This document shows positions 1-7,515 of a stretch of DNA of 64,000 bases, piece by piece. Both the position numbers and the translations under genes were made by a program. The notes under the pieces are model-generated. The model was not told the origin of the DNA, did no database searches, and saw only the letters and a program-made list of their open reading frames with translations. This DNA comes from Mycolicibacterium hippocampi (lineage in GTDB: Bacteria > Actinomycetota > Actinomycetes > Mycobacteriales > Mycobacteriaceae), in assembly GCF_010723735.1 (NCBI RefSeq), contig NZ_BLLB01000002.1:2852001-2916000 (forward strand), given 5' to 3'. Numbering within the stretch: position 1 is the stretch's first letter; each line of letters starts with the position of its first letter.

Positions 1-168
1 CGGCGTGACGGGGGACCGGGGCCGGATCTCTTCGCTCACGGGTCGGGCATGCGGGCCGACGTGACCGGCAGGCGTCCGTCCGCCGAGAAAGCGCTCATTT
101 GCGCGTGACACCCCACCGGCGCGGATCGCCGCTGTCTGCGGCCAATTGGCCGAGGGCTGAGCGCGCGC
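1..168. other. left-edge sequence without a supported gene
   Basis: I see no convincing coding region or RNA here. Reading frames that cross it have no recognisable motif and look like shadows of the SnoaL-like gene. It may be the end of an intergenic region whose other gene lies outside the window. Confidence 0.4.
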
Positions 169-227
169 ACGAGAGTCGAGTTCTGCAGGCCTGCACTCGG
201 CAGTTGTCTGCAAAAGTCGACTCTCGT
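169..227. repeat. long inverted repeat with 19-nt loop, copy 1
   Basis: Arms 169-188 and 208-227 pair at 18 of 20 positions around a 19-nt loop. The inner arm reads TTCTGCAG on the left and CTGCAAAAGTCGA on the right. It lies just past the stop of the SnoaL-like gene on the minus strand and could end its transcript. A related element with the same loop length lies at 36160-36226, so this looks like a dispersed hairpin family and not a one-off terminator. Confidence 0.7.
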
Positions 228-244
228 CGTCAGCGCGGCCGGAT

Positions 245-658
245 TCAGCCTGTGTCTGGAGCGTTGACGAACCAGACGTTCTCTTCGCGCAGGTGGCGGC
301 TGCGCCAACCGTCGGGCGTGCGCACCAACTCGTGATGGTAGTAGCCGCCGCACGAACTCTGTTCCGGCATCCCGGGCAGTTGCATCGGGTTGTAGAACAT
401 CGCCCGCACAGTGGCCGACGTGCCGTTGTTGTCGAGGATCTCGATGTTGGTGATGTAGTGCATGCTCCACGGGATCGCGCCGAACCCTGCGGCGAGCCAG
501 TCGGCGACCTCGTCGCGGGAGCCGACGGCCGCGCCGGCCGACGAGTAGTCGATGTGGGCGTCGGCGGTGAACACCGACCGGTACAGCTCCCAGTCCTTGG
601 AGTCGACGGCCCGGGCGTACCGGTACAGCAGTGCGGCGATCTGTTCGGCGTCACTCAT
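245..658 (-). CDS. SnoaL-like / NTF2-fold protein
   Basis: This 137-residue protein has the usual size and pattern of the SnoaL-like polyketide-cyclase/ketosteroid-isomerase fold. An N-terminal helix pair (YARAVDSKDWELYRSVF) is followed by a D-A-H-I-D-Y segment near residue 35, a central MHY motif near residue 66, and strands rich in aromatic residues. Family members act as isomerases, hydratases or small-molecule binding proteins; the substrate cannot be told here. The start is the ATG at 658, which lies inside the first unit of a 30-bp tandem repeat. It lies 86 bp downstream of the aldehyde dehydrogenase on the same strand and probably shares its transcript. Confidence 0.75.
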   Translation of the reverse strand: MSDAEQIAALLYRYARAVDSKDWELYRSVFTADAHIDYSSAGAAVGSRDEVADWLAAGFGAIPWSMHYITNIEILDNNGTSATVRAMFYNPMQLPGMPEQSSCGGYYHHELVRTPDGWRSRHLREENVWFVNAPDTG

Positions 659-740
659 ATCCGTGGTTCGCTCTCAAGCGTCGCTCATATCCGTGGTTCG
701 CGCGCAAGCGTCGCTCATATCCGTGGTTCGCTCGCAAGCG
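651..740 (-). repeat. three 30-bp tandem repeats carrying duplicated start codons
   Basis: Units are 651-680, 681-710 and 711-740, with a 7-nt remnant to 747 that includes the aldehyde dehydrogenase stop. Each unit, read on the minus strand, contains GGATATGAGYGACGC, which is the start codon and first codons (M-S-D-A) of the SnoaL-like gene. The unit is a multiple of three, but TGA at 676-674 closes the frame before the true start, so upstream ATGs would give only short peptides. Confidence 0.9.
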
Positions 741-744
741 TCGC

Positions 745-2229
745 TCACTCCGGCATGCCGATGGTCTTGGCCTCCAGGTACTCCTTGTAACCCTCGTCGC
801 CGTTGCGATAGCCGAGCCCACTCTGCTTGGTGCCGCCGAACGGGCTGCCGATGCCGAAGTGGCTCTTGCCGTTGATCGTGACGTTGCCGGTGCGCATCCG
901 GGTCGCCACCGCGAACGCCCGGTCCACGTCGCCGCTGCTGACCTCACCCGACAGGCCGTAGATGCTGTTGTTCGCGATCGCGATCGCCTCGTCGTCGGTG
1001 TCGTAGCCGGTGACGGTCAGCACCGGACCGAAGATCTCCTCCTGTGCCACCTGCGAATCCGGATCGACGTCGGCCAGCAGCGTCGGCTGGGTGTAGTAGC
1101 CGACCGGCAGGTCTTCCGGGATCCCACCGCCGGTGACGAGGCGGGCGCCGGAGTCGATGCCGGAGCGGATCAGGCCGAGGACCTTCTGCCGCTGGCCTTC
1201 GCTGATCTGCGGGCCCTGCATGTTTCCCGGAGTCCACGGATCACCGACGGGGAAGCCCTCCATCATCCCTTTGAGGATCTCGATACCTTCGTCATAACGA
1301 CTGCGGGGCAACAGGATCCGGCTGGGAAGGATGCAACTCTGCCCCGACATCACGCACGCCATCATCGCCGCCATCGGCAACGCCGCCGAGAAGTCGGCGT
1401 CGTCGAGCACGATGTGGGCGGATTTGCCCCCTAGTTCCAGCAGCGTCTTCTTCACCGTCGGGGCGCCGGCGGCCAGGATCGCGCGCCCGGTCGCGGTCGA
1501 TCCGGTGAACGTGATCATGTCCACCCGCGGGTCGGCCGACAGCGCGGCGCCGACGTCGTTGCTGTTGGACACCACGACATTGAAGACGCCCGGTGGGATG
1601 TCGGTTTCCTCGGCGACGATGCGTCCGTACTCGCTGCCCGACCAGGGGGTGAGCTGTGCCGGCTTGAGCACCACGGTGTTGCCGGCCATCAACGCGGGGA
1701 CCGTCTCGGCGACGTTGAGGTAGAACGGGACGTTCCACGGCGTGATCGCGCCCACGACGCCGACGGCCTCGTAGTGGATCTTGCGCCGGGCGGGGCCGAG
1801 CTGGGTGGGGTGGACCCCGGTGTCGACCAGGTACTCGAATGCCTTGCCGTGCTGGGCCCAGTGCTTGACTTCCTCGATCGGACTCTCGATCTGGGAACCC
1901 GACACCGTCACCGGACAGCCGACCTCGGTGATCAGGATCCGGCGCAGCCGCTCCTTGTTGCGTTCCAGCGCGTCGTGCAGCTGGGTCAGACAGTGGTAGC
2001 GGAAATCGAGGTCGCGGGACCAGTCGGTGGTGTCGAACGCCCGTCGAGCCGCGCCCACGGCGCGGGCCATGTCGTCGACGGTGCCGTCGGTGGCCCGGCC
2101 TGCCACCTGTTCGCTGGCCGGATGAACGACATCGAATGTCGCTTCACCCGCGGTGAATTGCAGTTCGCCGTCGATGAGCATCCGCTCGTCCCCGGCCAGC
2201 ACGCCCGTTTCAGTCTCCGCTGTCGTCAT
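745..2229 (-). CDS. aldehyde dehydrogenase family protein
   Basis: A 494-residue NAD(P)+-dependent aldehyde dehydrogenase that would oxidise an aldehyde to the acid. Visible motifs are TPWNVPFYLN (cofactor and oxyanion region), FTGSTATGR, LELGGKSAHIV with the general-base Glu, and GQSCILPSR with the catalytic Cys. I place the start at the ATG at 2229, not further upstream, because the upstream stretch overlaps a promoter-like dyad (2236-2267) whose minus-strand -10 ends exactly 6 nt before this ATG, as for a leaderless mRNA. In the catabolic locus it would act on aldehydes made by the dehydrogenases. The natural substrate is unknown. Confidence 0.9.
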   Translation of the reverse strand: MTTAETETGVLAGDERMLIDGELQFTAGEATFDVVHPASEQVAGRATDGTVDDMARAVGAARRAFDTTDWSRDLDFRYHCLTQLHDALERNKERLRRILITEVGCPVTVSGSQIESPIEEVKHWAQHGKAFEYLVDTGVHPTQLGPARRKIHYEAVGVVGAITPWNVPFYLNVAETVPALMAGNTVVLKPAQLTPWSGSEYGRIVAEETDIPPGVFNVVVSNSNDVGAALSADPRVDMITFTGSTATGRAILAAGAPTVKKTLLELGGKSAHIVLDDADFSAALPMAAMMACVMSGQSCILPSRILLPRSRYDEGIEILKGMMEGFPVGDPWTPGNMQGPQISEGQRQKVLGLIRSGIDSGARLVTGGGIPEDLPVGYYTQPTLLADVDPDSQVAQEEIFGPVLTVTGYDTDDEAIAIANNSIYGLSGEVSSGDVDRAFAVATRMRTGNVTINGKSHFGIGSPFGGTKQSGLGYRNGDEGYKEYLEAKTIGMPE

Positions 2230-2235
2230 GCCGCT

Positions 2236-2267
2236 AGCTTTACAAGTTTTTGTCCGAGTGTCACGCA
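2236..2267 (-). promoter_or_regulatory. dyad promoter/operator, site A
   Basis: Arms AGCTTTACA (2236-2244) and TGTCACGCA (2259-2267) are separated by 14 bp. On the minus strand it reads GTGACA, 17-bp spacer, AAAGCT preceded by TGT, then 6 nt to the aldehyde dehydrogenase ATG at 2229. No plus-strand gene starts here, and the plus-strand -10 has lost its final T. Confidence 0.65.
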
Positions 2268-2293
2268 TTCCTGCGGACTTTCTCGAGCGGTCG

Positions 2294-2839
2294 TCAGCTG
2301 GTTCTGACCCCGACCGCGTGCCGGAGCTGCGCCAGGAACTGGTCGTCGTCGTCGCTGCGGACGATGTAGTGCGACACGGCGACGCGGATCGCCGTCGCCG
2401 CCTTGACGGCTCCGTTGGGCCCGGGCAGCAGCTTCTCCAGCTGGGTGCGCATGGTCGGGATGATGTGCGCCAGCCTGCCGATGACGACCTCGGGTTCGAT
2501 GTCGACCAACCGCACGCCCGAGTAGGACTGCTGGTATTCGACGATGAACCGCATGGCGGCGTCGACGCGGTCGTTGCCGCGTAACCCCGCTGTGGCCCGG
2601 GCGATGCCGGTTTCGAACATCTCGCGCTCGTAGATCCCGAAAGCGTCGAGCAGTTCCTGCTTGGAGGCGAACCAGCGGTACAGCGTCGGGCGGGACACCC
2701 CGGCCTGCAGCGCCACCTCGGACAGGCTCAGCTTGGTCTGACCGCTACGGCCGAGCACCTCGGCGGTAGCGACCAGGATCCGGTGCCGCGTCGAGGTGTC
2801 CTCGGCGGCGTCGGATGCTTCGCGTGCGGGTTCGTTCAC
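2294..2839 (-). CDS. TetR-family transcriptional regulator 1
   Basis: A 181-residue TetR/AcrR repressor. The helix-turn-helix lies at about residues 18-62 (RHRILVATAEVLG, then LSLSEVALQAGVSRPTLYRWF). The C-terminal ligand domain is not like any regulator I can name. It is a clear paralogue of the regulator at 5365-5961, with matching blocks TKLSLSEVA.QAGVSRPTLYR.F and VDIEP. The start is a GTG at 2839 with an AGGCCAGG ribosome site. It follows the phosphotransferase gene on the same strand after 91 bp. A likely role is control of the dyad sites in this locus; that is inference. Confidence 0.88.
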   Translation of the reverse strand: MNEPAREASDAAEDTSTRHRILVATAEVLGRSGQTKLSLSEVALQAGVSRPTLYRWFASKQELLDAFGIYEREMFETGIARATAGLRGNDRVDAAMRFIVEYQQSYSGVRLVDIEPEVVIGRLAHIIPTMRTQLEKLLPGPNGAVKAATAIRVAVSHYIVRSDDDDQFLAQLRHAVGVRTS

Positions 2840-2930
2840 GACCTGGCCTCGACTGCAGCTTGCGGTGGGGTTCGCTGTCGATCGTAGAGGGTTCCGGCCG
2901 TCGTGACCGGCGCCCGGCCGGGGGTGTCGC

Positions 2931-4085
2931 TCACAGAGCCTTCTCCAGCAGCGCGACGGTGTCGAGGTCCTCGAGCGCGGCGAGGCTGCGTTCCACCCCT
3001 TTCATCGCGATGTCCTCGGCCTGCATGCCGCCCATGCCGGCGGTGATCACAGCGGCGACGTACGGGTACAGCGCGCCCTGCCGGTAGCGGTCCCACAGCT
3101 CGTCACGATCCAGCTCGGGTCCGCCCGCACCGGCCAGCGCATCGCGGTAGACATCGAGCAGGTCCCGCTGCGTGGCCTGGCGTTGCTCACTGGTCATGCT
3201 GGTGACCAGGGTGTAGGCCAGCTCCCGGCCGGGGTGGCCGCGACGCACCGCCTGCCAGTCCAACAGTCCCGCCTGACCGTTGCGGAAGTACAGGTTCCCC
3301 GGATGGGCGTCGCCGTGCATGACGGTGTGGGGAGGACGGTCGACGAGTGACGCGACCGCACGGTAGTGCTCGTCGATGAACCGGCCGCGCTCCAGCGGTA
3401 GGTCGGTCCGCTCGGCGAGGCGGCGCGACGACGTCTTCAACAGCGGACCGGTCAGCATGGAGGCACTGTCGGCGGAGGCGGTGTAGAGCCAACCCAGCGG
3501 ACCCCTGCCGGCCTGCGCGGGCAGGCGCTCCCAGTACGTCGCGTGCAACCGGGCCAGCAACTCGACGACCGATGCGGCCCGGTCCGGGTCGATCGGGTGC
3601 AGGGTGTCGGGAAACTCGCAGGGCGCGGCGGAGATCGACAGGTCTGCTAAATCTTCCAGGACGAGTACGAACCTGCCGGTCCACGGATCGAACTGAGAGC
3701 CGTAGCAGAGCGGAACGCCGGTCAGTTGTGGTGCCAGCTGGCGGTAGAAGCGTGTCTCGGTGTCGGCCAGGTTGCCGAGTTCACCCATCAGTCTGGTGGC
3801 GACGGTCTCGGCGGCCATCTTGACGAAGACGGTGGCGGGGACGTCTGCACCGGTGAGCGCGAGTCGCGCCCGTGAGGAGGTGCCCGCATCGCCGCCGAGC
3901 AGCGTCACCGACGTCACGACGCGCCCGGTGAGCTGTGACATGGTGAGCGCGTCGAGGTCGCCGACGGTGCGCGGCATCGACCGCAACCGGCCGATCGCGG
4001 CGTCGGTGGCGATGCGTCCCACCCCGCGGCCCAGGTGCGCGGCCAATCCGGCGACAGGTGCGATCCGGTTTTCCAGGACGGACAC
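2931..4085 (-). CDS. APH-family phosphotransferase
   Basis: A 384-residue kinase-like protein. The Brenner motif VMHGDAHPGNLYF (catalytic Asp) and the following LLDWQAV (magnesium-binding Asp) are intact, and FVKMA in the N-lobe carries the expected Lys. Proteins of this fold phosphorylate alcohols or amines, including aminoglycosides and, in the ecdysteroid-kinase branch, steroid-like alcohols. The location between a TetR gene and a CoA-transferase fits phosphorylation of a catabolic alcohol better than antibiotic resistance, but that is inference. The GTG start at 4085 is preceded by GGGAGGCTCGAG. Confidence 0.82.
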   Translation of the reverse strand: MSVLENRIAPVAGLAAHLGRGVGRIATDAAIGRLRSMPRTVGDLDALTMSQLTGRVVTSVTLLGGDAGTSSRARLALTGADVPATVFVKMAAETVATRLMGELGNLADTETRFYRQLAPQLTGVPLCYGSQFDPWTGRFVLVLEDLADLSISAAPCEFPDTLHPIDPDRAASVVELLARLHATYWERLPAQAGRGPLGWLYTASADSASMLTGPLLKTSSRRLAERTDLPLERGRFIDEHYRAVASLVDRPPHTVMHGDAHPGNLYFRNGQAGLLDWQAVRRGHPGRELAYTLVTSMTSEQRQATQRDLLDVYRDALAGAGGPELDRDELWDRYRQGALYPYVAAVITAGMGGMQAEDIAMKGVERSLAALEDLDTVALLEKAL

Positions 4086-4120
4086 CTCGAGCCTCCCTAG
4101 GCTTGGGCTGTAGCCCCTAC

Positions 4121-4152
4121 GGGCTTACAACAGTGCGGCCTTTTGTAATGGT
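4121..4152. promoter_or_regulatory. dyad promoter/operator, site B
   Basis: Arms GGGCTTACA (4121-4129) and TGTAATGGT (4144-4152) are separated by 14 bp between divergent genes. The plus reading is CTTACA, 17 bp, AATGGT, which would start transcription near 4159, 13 nt before the CoA-transferase ATG. It is the most divergent of the seven copies. Confidence 0.5.
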
Positions 4153-4171
4153 CGCGGAGAAGGAAGGCTAC

Positions 4172-5359
4172 ATGGCCGGACCGCTGGAGGGCGTCAGAGT
4201 CGTCGAACTCGGTGTCTGGGTGGCGGGTCCCGCCGCCGGGGGCATCCTGGCGGACTGGGGCGCCGACGTCGTCAAGGTCGAACCGCCGACCGGTGATCCC
4301 GCCCGGATGTTCGGCCGGATGCTGGGCATCGACCCGCAGGATCGCCACCATGTCAGCCCGCCGTTCGAGATGGACAACCGCGGCAAGCGCAGCGTCGTGC
4401 TCGACCTGAACAGCGCCGAAGGTCGGCGCCGGGTGCAGGAACTGCTCAGCGACGCTGACGTTTTCATCACCAACATCCGCACCGGCGCGTTGCGGCGCAT
4501 CGGGCTGGATTTCGAGACGATCACCGTCGACAACCCGCGCCTGGTCTACGGGTTGATCACCGGCTACGGAACCGCCGGACCCGACGCCGACCGCGCTGCC
4601 TACGATGTCGCGGCGTTCTGGGCGCGCGCGGGACTGGCGCACCTGCTGACGCGGCCCGGGGACTCACCCCCGTTCCAGCGGGGCGGGATGGGCGACCACA
4701 TGGCAGGCATGACGCTGGCCGCGGCGGTGTGTGCAGCGCTGGTCGCGCGGGGTCGTACCGGGGCGGGGCAACTGGTGTCGACGTCGTTGTACCGCCAGGG
4801 CGCCTACACGGTGAGCTTCGACCTCAACACGTTTCTGATCACCGGACGTTCCATCGCGATCGGGCAGCGGGAGTCGATGGGCAACCCCTGCATGAACAAC
4901 TACACCGCGGGAGACGGCCGCCGGTTCTGGCTCGTCGGCCTGCAGGGGGAGCGGCACTGGCCCGCGCTGTGCGCCGCGATCCAGCGCCCTGGCTGGCTGA
5001 CCGACGAGCGGTACGCGACGGCACGGTCGCGGGCCGCCAATGCTGTGGAGCTGATCGGCGAACTCGACACGATCTTTGCGGGCAAGTCGCTCGACGAGTG
5101 GGCCGAATCCTTTGCCGCACAGCCGGATCTGTTCTGGTCGCCCATCAACTCGATGGAGGATGTGGCTGCCGACGAACAGTTCCACGCCGCCGGCGGCATC
5201 GTCTACGTGCCTGACGACGACTCCATTGTGCCGATGGTGGCCTCGCCCGCGGATTTCTCCGCCACCCCGTGGGAGGCGCGATCCTGTGCGCCCGGACTGG
5301 GTGAGCACACCGAGGAGGTGCTCGCCGAACTGGCCGGGCGGACGAATCGTTTGGCGTAA
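4172..5359 (+). CDS. CaiB/BaiF family III CoA-transferase
   Basis: A 395-residue type III CoA-transferase, which moves CoA between carboxylic acids without ATP. The N-terminal block LEGVRVVELGVWVAGP and ADWGADVVKVEPP is typical, and the catalytic Asp lies in GGMGDHMAG at about residue 172. Length matches the family. The ATG at 4172 follows AGAAGGAAGG. It is transcribed away from the phosphotransferase, from site B. It probably activates an acid intermediate of the locus as its CoA thioester for the acyl-CoA dehydrogenase. Confidence 0.9.
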   Translation: MAGPLEGVRVVELGVWVAGPAAGGILADWGADVVKVEPPTGDPARMFGRMLGIDPQDRHHVSPPFEMDNRGKRSVVLDLNSAEGRRRVQELLSDADVFITNIRTGALRRIGLDFETITVDNPRLVYGLITGYGTAGPDADRAAYDVAAFWARAGLAHLLTRPGDSPPFQRGGMGDHMAGMTLAAAVCAALVARGRTGAGQLVSTSLYRQGAYTVSFDLNTFLITGRSIAIGQRESMGNPCMNNYTAGDGRRFWLVGLQGERHWPALCAAIQRPGWLTDERYATARSRAANAVELIGELDTIFAGKSLDEWAESFAAQPDLFWSPINSMEDVAADEQFHAAGGIVYVPDDDSIVPMVASPADFSATPWEARSCAPGLGEHTEEVLAELAGRTNRLA

Positions 5360-5364
5360 CAGGG

Positions 5365-5961
5365 TCAACCGTCGGCGGTCTCACTGCTGGCTGGGGAAGG
5401 AGCGTGGTGTCTCACGTGGGCCGCATGACGCAGCTGGGCGAGGAAGTCTGCGCTGTCGTCGCTGCGCACCAGGTACTGGGAGATCGCCACCCGCACCGCG
5501 GTCGCCGCCGACAAGGCAGCCTCAGGCCCCGTGCACAGGCGTTGCAGGCGCTCCCGCATCAGCGGCAGCACCTCGGCCATCCGCTTGATGACCTGGTCGG
5601 GTTCGATGTCCACCATGCGCACACCGGGATAGGACAGTTGGTACTCCACGATGACGCGAAGGGCGGCGTCGAGCCTCTCGTGGGCGGGCAGTCCGGCGGT
5701 GGCCGCGGCGATGGCGTGCTCGTAGTAGCGCCGTTCCCACACCGCGAAGACGTCGAGCAGCTCGCGCTTGCCGGCGAAGTAGCGGTAGAGCGTGGGCCGC
5801 GAGACGCCGGCCTGGGTGGCCACCTCGGACAGTGACAGCTTCGTCATGCCGTTGCGGCCGAGCACTTCTGCGGTGGCCGCGAGGATCCGTTGCCGGGTCG
5901 GATGGTCGGGATCAGGGGGATCTTCTGGGCCGTGTCGAGCATGAGGCGACACCTGCGGCAT
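5365..5961 (-). CDS. TetR-family transcriptional regulator 2
   Basis: A 198-residue TetR/AcrR repressor, paralogous to the one at 2294-2839. The helix-turn-helix spans about residues 23-67 (LSLSEVATQAGVSRPTLYRYF). The ATG at 5961 lies exactly 6 nt after the minus-strand -10 of dyad site C, so its mRNA is probably leaderless and the gene probably autoregulated. It is divergent from the first P450 and ends 6 bp from the convergent CoA-transferase. With regulator 1 it is the best candidate to bind the repeated dyads. Confidence 0.9.
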   Translation of the reverse strand: MPQVSPHARHGPEDPPDPDHPTRQRILAATAEVLGRNGMTKLSLSEVATQAGVSRPTLYRYFAGKRELLDVFAVWERRYYEHAIAAATAGLPAHERLDAALRVIVEYQLSYPGVRMVDIEPDQVIKRMAEVLPLMRERLQRLCTGPEAALSAATAVRVAISQYLVRSDDSADFLAQLRHAAHVRHHAPSPASSETADG

Positions 5962-5967
5962 GGTGAC

Positions 5968-5999
5968 AGCTTTACAAATTATCGCCCGAGTGTCACGCT
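5968..5999. promoter_or_regulatory. dyad promoter/operator, site C (bidirectional)
   Basis: Arms AGCTTTACA (5968-5976) and TGTCACGCT (5991-5999) match as an inverted repeat at 7 of 9 positions, with 14 bp between. Both strands read as -35, 17-bp spacer and TGT-extended -10 (AAAGCT or CACGCT). Start codons lie exactly 6 nt beyond each -10: ATG at 5961 for the TetR gene and GTG at 6006 for the P450. Confidence 0.7.
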
Positions 6000-6005
6000 A
6001 ATTCT

Positions 6006-7259
6006 GTGACAGCACCCTCGTTGCATGAGCGTGAGCACAGCTCGATCGACATCACCTCACACGATTTCTGGAGCCAGCCGTTCGCGGTGCGCGACGAGAC
6101 CTTCGCGCGGCTGCGCGCCGGTGACGGGCTGACCTGGCATCGGCCGTTCCCTTCGCTGTTCCCGATGGAGGAGCCCGGCTACTGGGCGCTGACCCGACGG
6201 GCCGACATCGCCTATGTCAGCCAGCATCCCGAGCTGTTCACCTCCGAGCGCGGCGTGGCGCTCGACCCGATGCCTGCCGACATCCAGCGCTTCGCGTCGT
6301 TCTTCCTGACGATGGACCCGCCGCAGCACACCACGTATCGGCGGCTGATCAGCTCGGCGTTCACGCCGAGAAACGTCCGCCAGATCGAACAGCAGATCCA
6401 TCGCGGCGCGGTGGCCATCGTCGACGATCTCGTCGGCGCGGGCGACATCGATTTCGTCGCAGACTGTGCGGCGCGACTGCCGATGTTGACCATCATGGAG
6501 ATGCTCGGTGTACCGGCGGCCGATCAGCCTGCCGTGGCCGAGGCCGCCGAGAAGCTGTTCTCGATGAGCGACGACGAGTACAGCTCCATCGAAGAGCGGG
6601 CCGCCAACACCATCAACGAGATCATGCTGCTATCCAGCACCGGCGCCGAGTTGGCGAAGTTCCGCCGCAACAACCCCGGCGACGACCTCATGACCAGCAT
6701 CGTCAACGCCGAGGTGGACGGTCAGCGGCTCACCGACGAGGAGATCGGCGCGTTCCTGATCCTGCTGTCCTCGGCGGGCAACGACACCACCAAACAGACG
6801 ACCACCCATGTGATGATGGCCCTGGTCGAGAACCCCGACCAGCGAGCCTGGTTGATGGCGGACTTCGACAACCGGATCGGCACGGCCGTCGAGGAATTCG
6901 TGCGGTGGTCCACCCCGGTGCTGCAGTTTGCCCGCTTTGCCACCCAGGACACCGCGATCAACGGCCAACCCGTCGCCGAGGGCGACAAGGTCGGACTGTT
7001 CTACTGCTCGGCCAACCGCGACGAAACCGTCTTCGACGAGCCGTGGCGGTTCGACCTGGCGCGCTCGCCCAACCCGCATCTGGGGTTCGGGGGTGGCGGG
7101 CCGCACTTCTGCCTCGGTAATCAGCTCGCGAAGGCTGAGCTGCGAAACCTGTTCCGGGAACTTCTGACTCGCTGCAAGACCATCGAGTTGGGCGAACCAG
7201 ACCTGCTGTACAGCAGCTTCGTTCACGGCGTGAAGCGGCTGCCTGCGCACGTCCGGTGA
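6006..7259 (+). CDS. cytochrome P450 (CYP124/125/142-like)
   Basis: A 417-residue bacterial P450, soluble and heme-thiolate. The I-helix motif is SSAGNDTTKQ, the K-helix ExxR is in EEFVRW, and the heme loop is GFGGGGPHFCLGNQLAKAE with the axial Cys. The glycine-rich heme loop resembles the mycobacterial CYP124/125/142 group that hydroxylates sterol side chains or branched lipids; the exact family needs a search. The GTG start at 6006 sits 6 nt after the -10 of site C. The ferredoxin gene follows 36 bp downstream and is the likely electron donor. Confidence 0.92.
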   Translation: MTAPSLHEREHSSIDITSHDFWSQPFAVRDETFARLRAGDGLTWHRPFPSLFPMEEPGYWALTRRADIAYVSQHPELFTSERGVALDPMPADIQRFASFFLTMDPPQHTTYRRLISSAFTPRNVRQIEQQIHRGAVAIVDDLVGAGDIDFVADCAARLPMLTIMEMLGVPAADQPAVAEAAEKLFSMSDDEYSSIEERAANTINEIMLLSSTGAELAKFRRNNPGDDLMTSIVNAEVDGQRLTDEEIGAFLILLSSAGNDTTKQTTTHVMMALVENPDQRAWLMADFDNRIGTAVEEFVRWSTPVLQFARFATQDTAINGQPVAEGDKVGLFYCSANRDETVFDEPWRFDLARSPNPHLGFGGGGPHFCLGNQLAKAELRNLFRELLTRCKTIELGEPDLLYSSFVHGVKRLPAHVR

Positions 7260-7295
7260 CCCACTGGGCGGATCGGACACGAAAAGGGAAGCGTG

Positions 7296-7487
7296 ATGAA
7301 GGTCGAAGTCGATCTCGCCAAGTGCACCGGGCACGGCATCTGTGAGTCCATCGCCGAAGAGGTCTTCGAGGTGCAGGACGACGGCACGGTGATGATCCAC
7401 GACGCCGAGCGCCCCGAGTCCGATCGGGAGCGGATGCAGCAGGCCGTCACGCAGTGCCCGGCCGCCGCGCTGAAGATCACGGACTGA
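7296..7487 (+). CDS. P450-type ferredoxin with His in the cluster motif
   Basis: A 63-residue ferredoxin. The cluster motif is C-T-G-H-G-I-C with a later C-P near residue 50, so the usual second Cys is replaced by His, as in several mycobacterial P450 redox partners thought to carry a [3Fe-4S] centre. The ATG at 7296 is preferred over the GTG at 7293 because of the AAAAGGGAAG ribosome site. It lies directly behind the P450 and should pass electrons to it. No ferredoxin reductase gene is in the window. Confidence 0.88.
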   Translation: MKVEVDLAKCTGHGICESIAEEVFEVQDDGTVMIHDAERPESDRERMQQAVTQCPAAALKITD

Positions 7488-7491
7488 GGCT

Positions 7492-7512
7492 TCGCGAAAT
7501 ACTATTCCGCGA
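7492..7512. terminator. short hairpin between convergent genes
   Basis: Arms 7492-7500 and 7504-7512 (TCGCGAAAT and ATTCCGCGA) pair at 8 of 9 positions around a 3-nt loop. It lies between the ends of the ferredoxin and thioesterase genes and could stop transcription from both sides. No T tract follows. Confidence 0.5.
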
Positions 7513-7515
7513 GAG

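Noticed and set aside
651..747. Possible CRISPR-like array
   Set aside because: The 30-bp units are directly adjacent, without spacers, and there are no cas genes nearby.
2236..2267. KstR or KstR2 operator
   Set aside because: The dyad lacks the AAC..GTT and CAAG..CTTG cores I associate with those regulators.
2931..4085. Aminoglycoside resistance gene
   Set aside because: The APH fold is shared by many small-molecule kinases; the genomic setting is catabolic and no mobile element is near.
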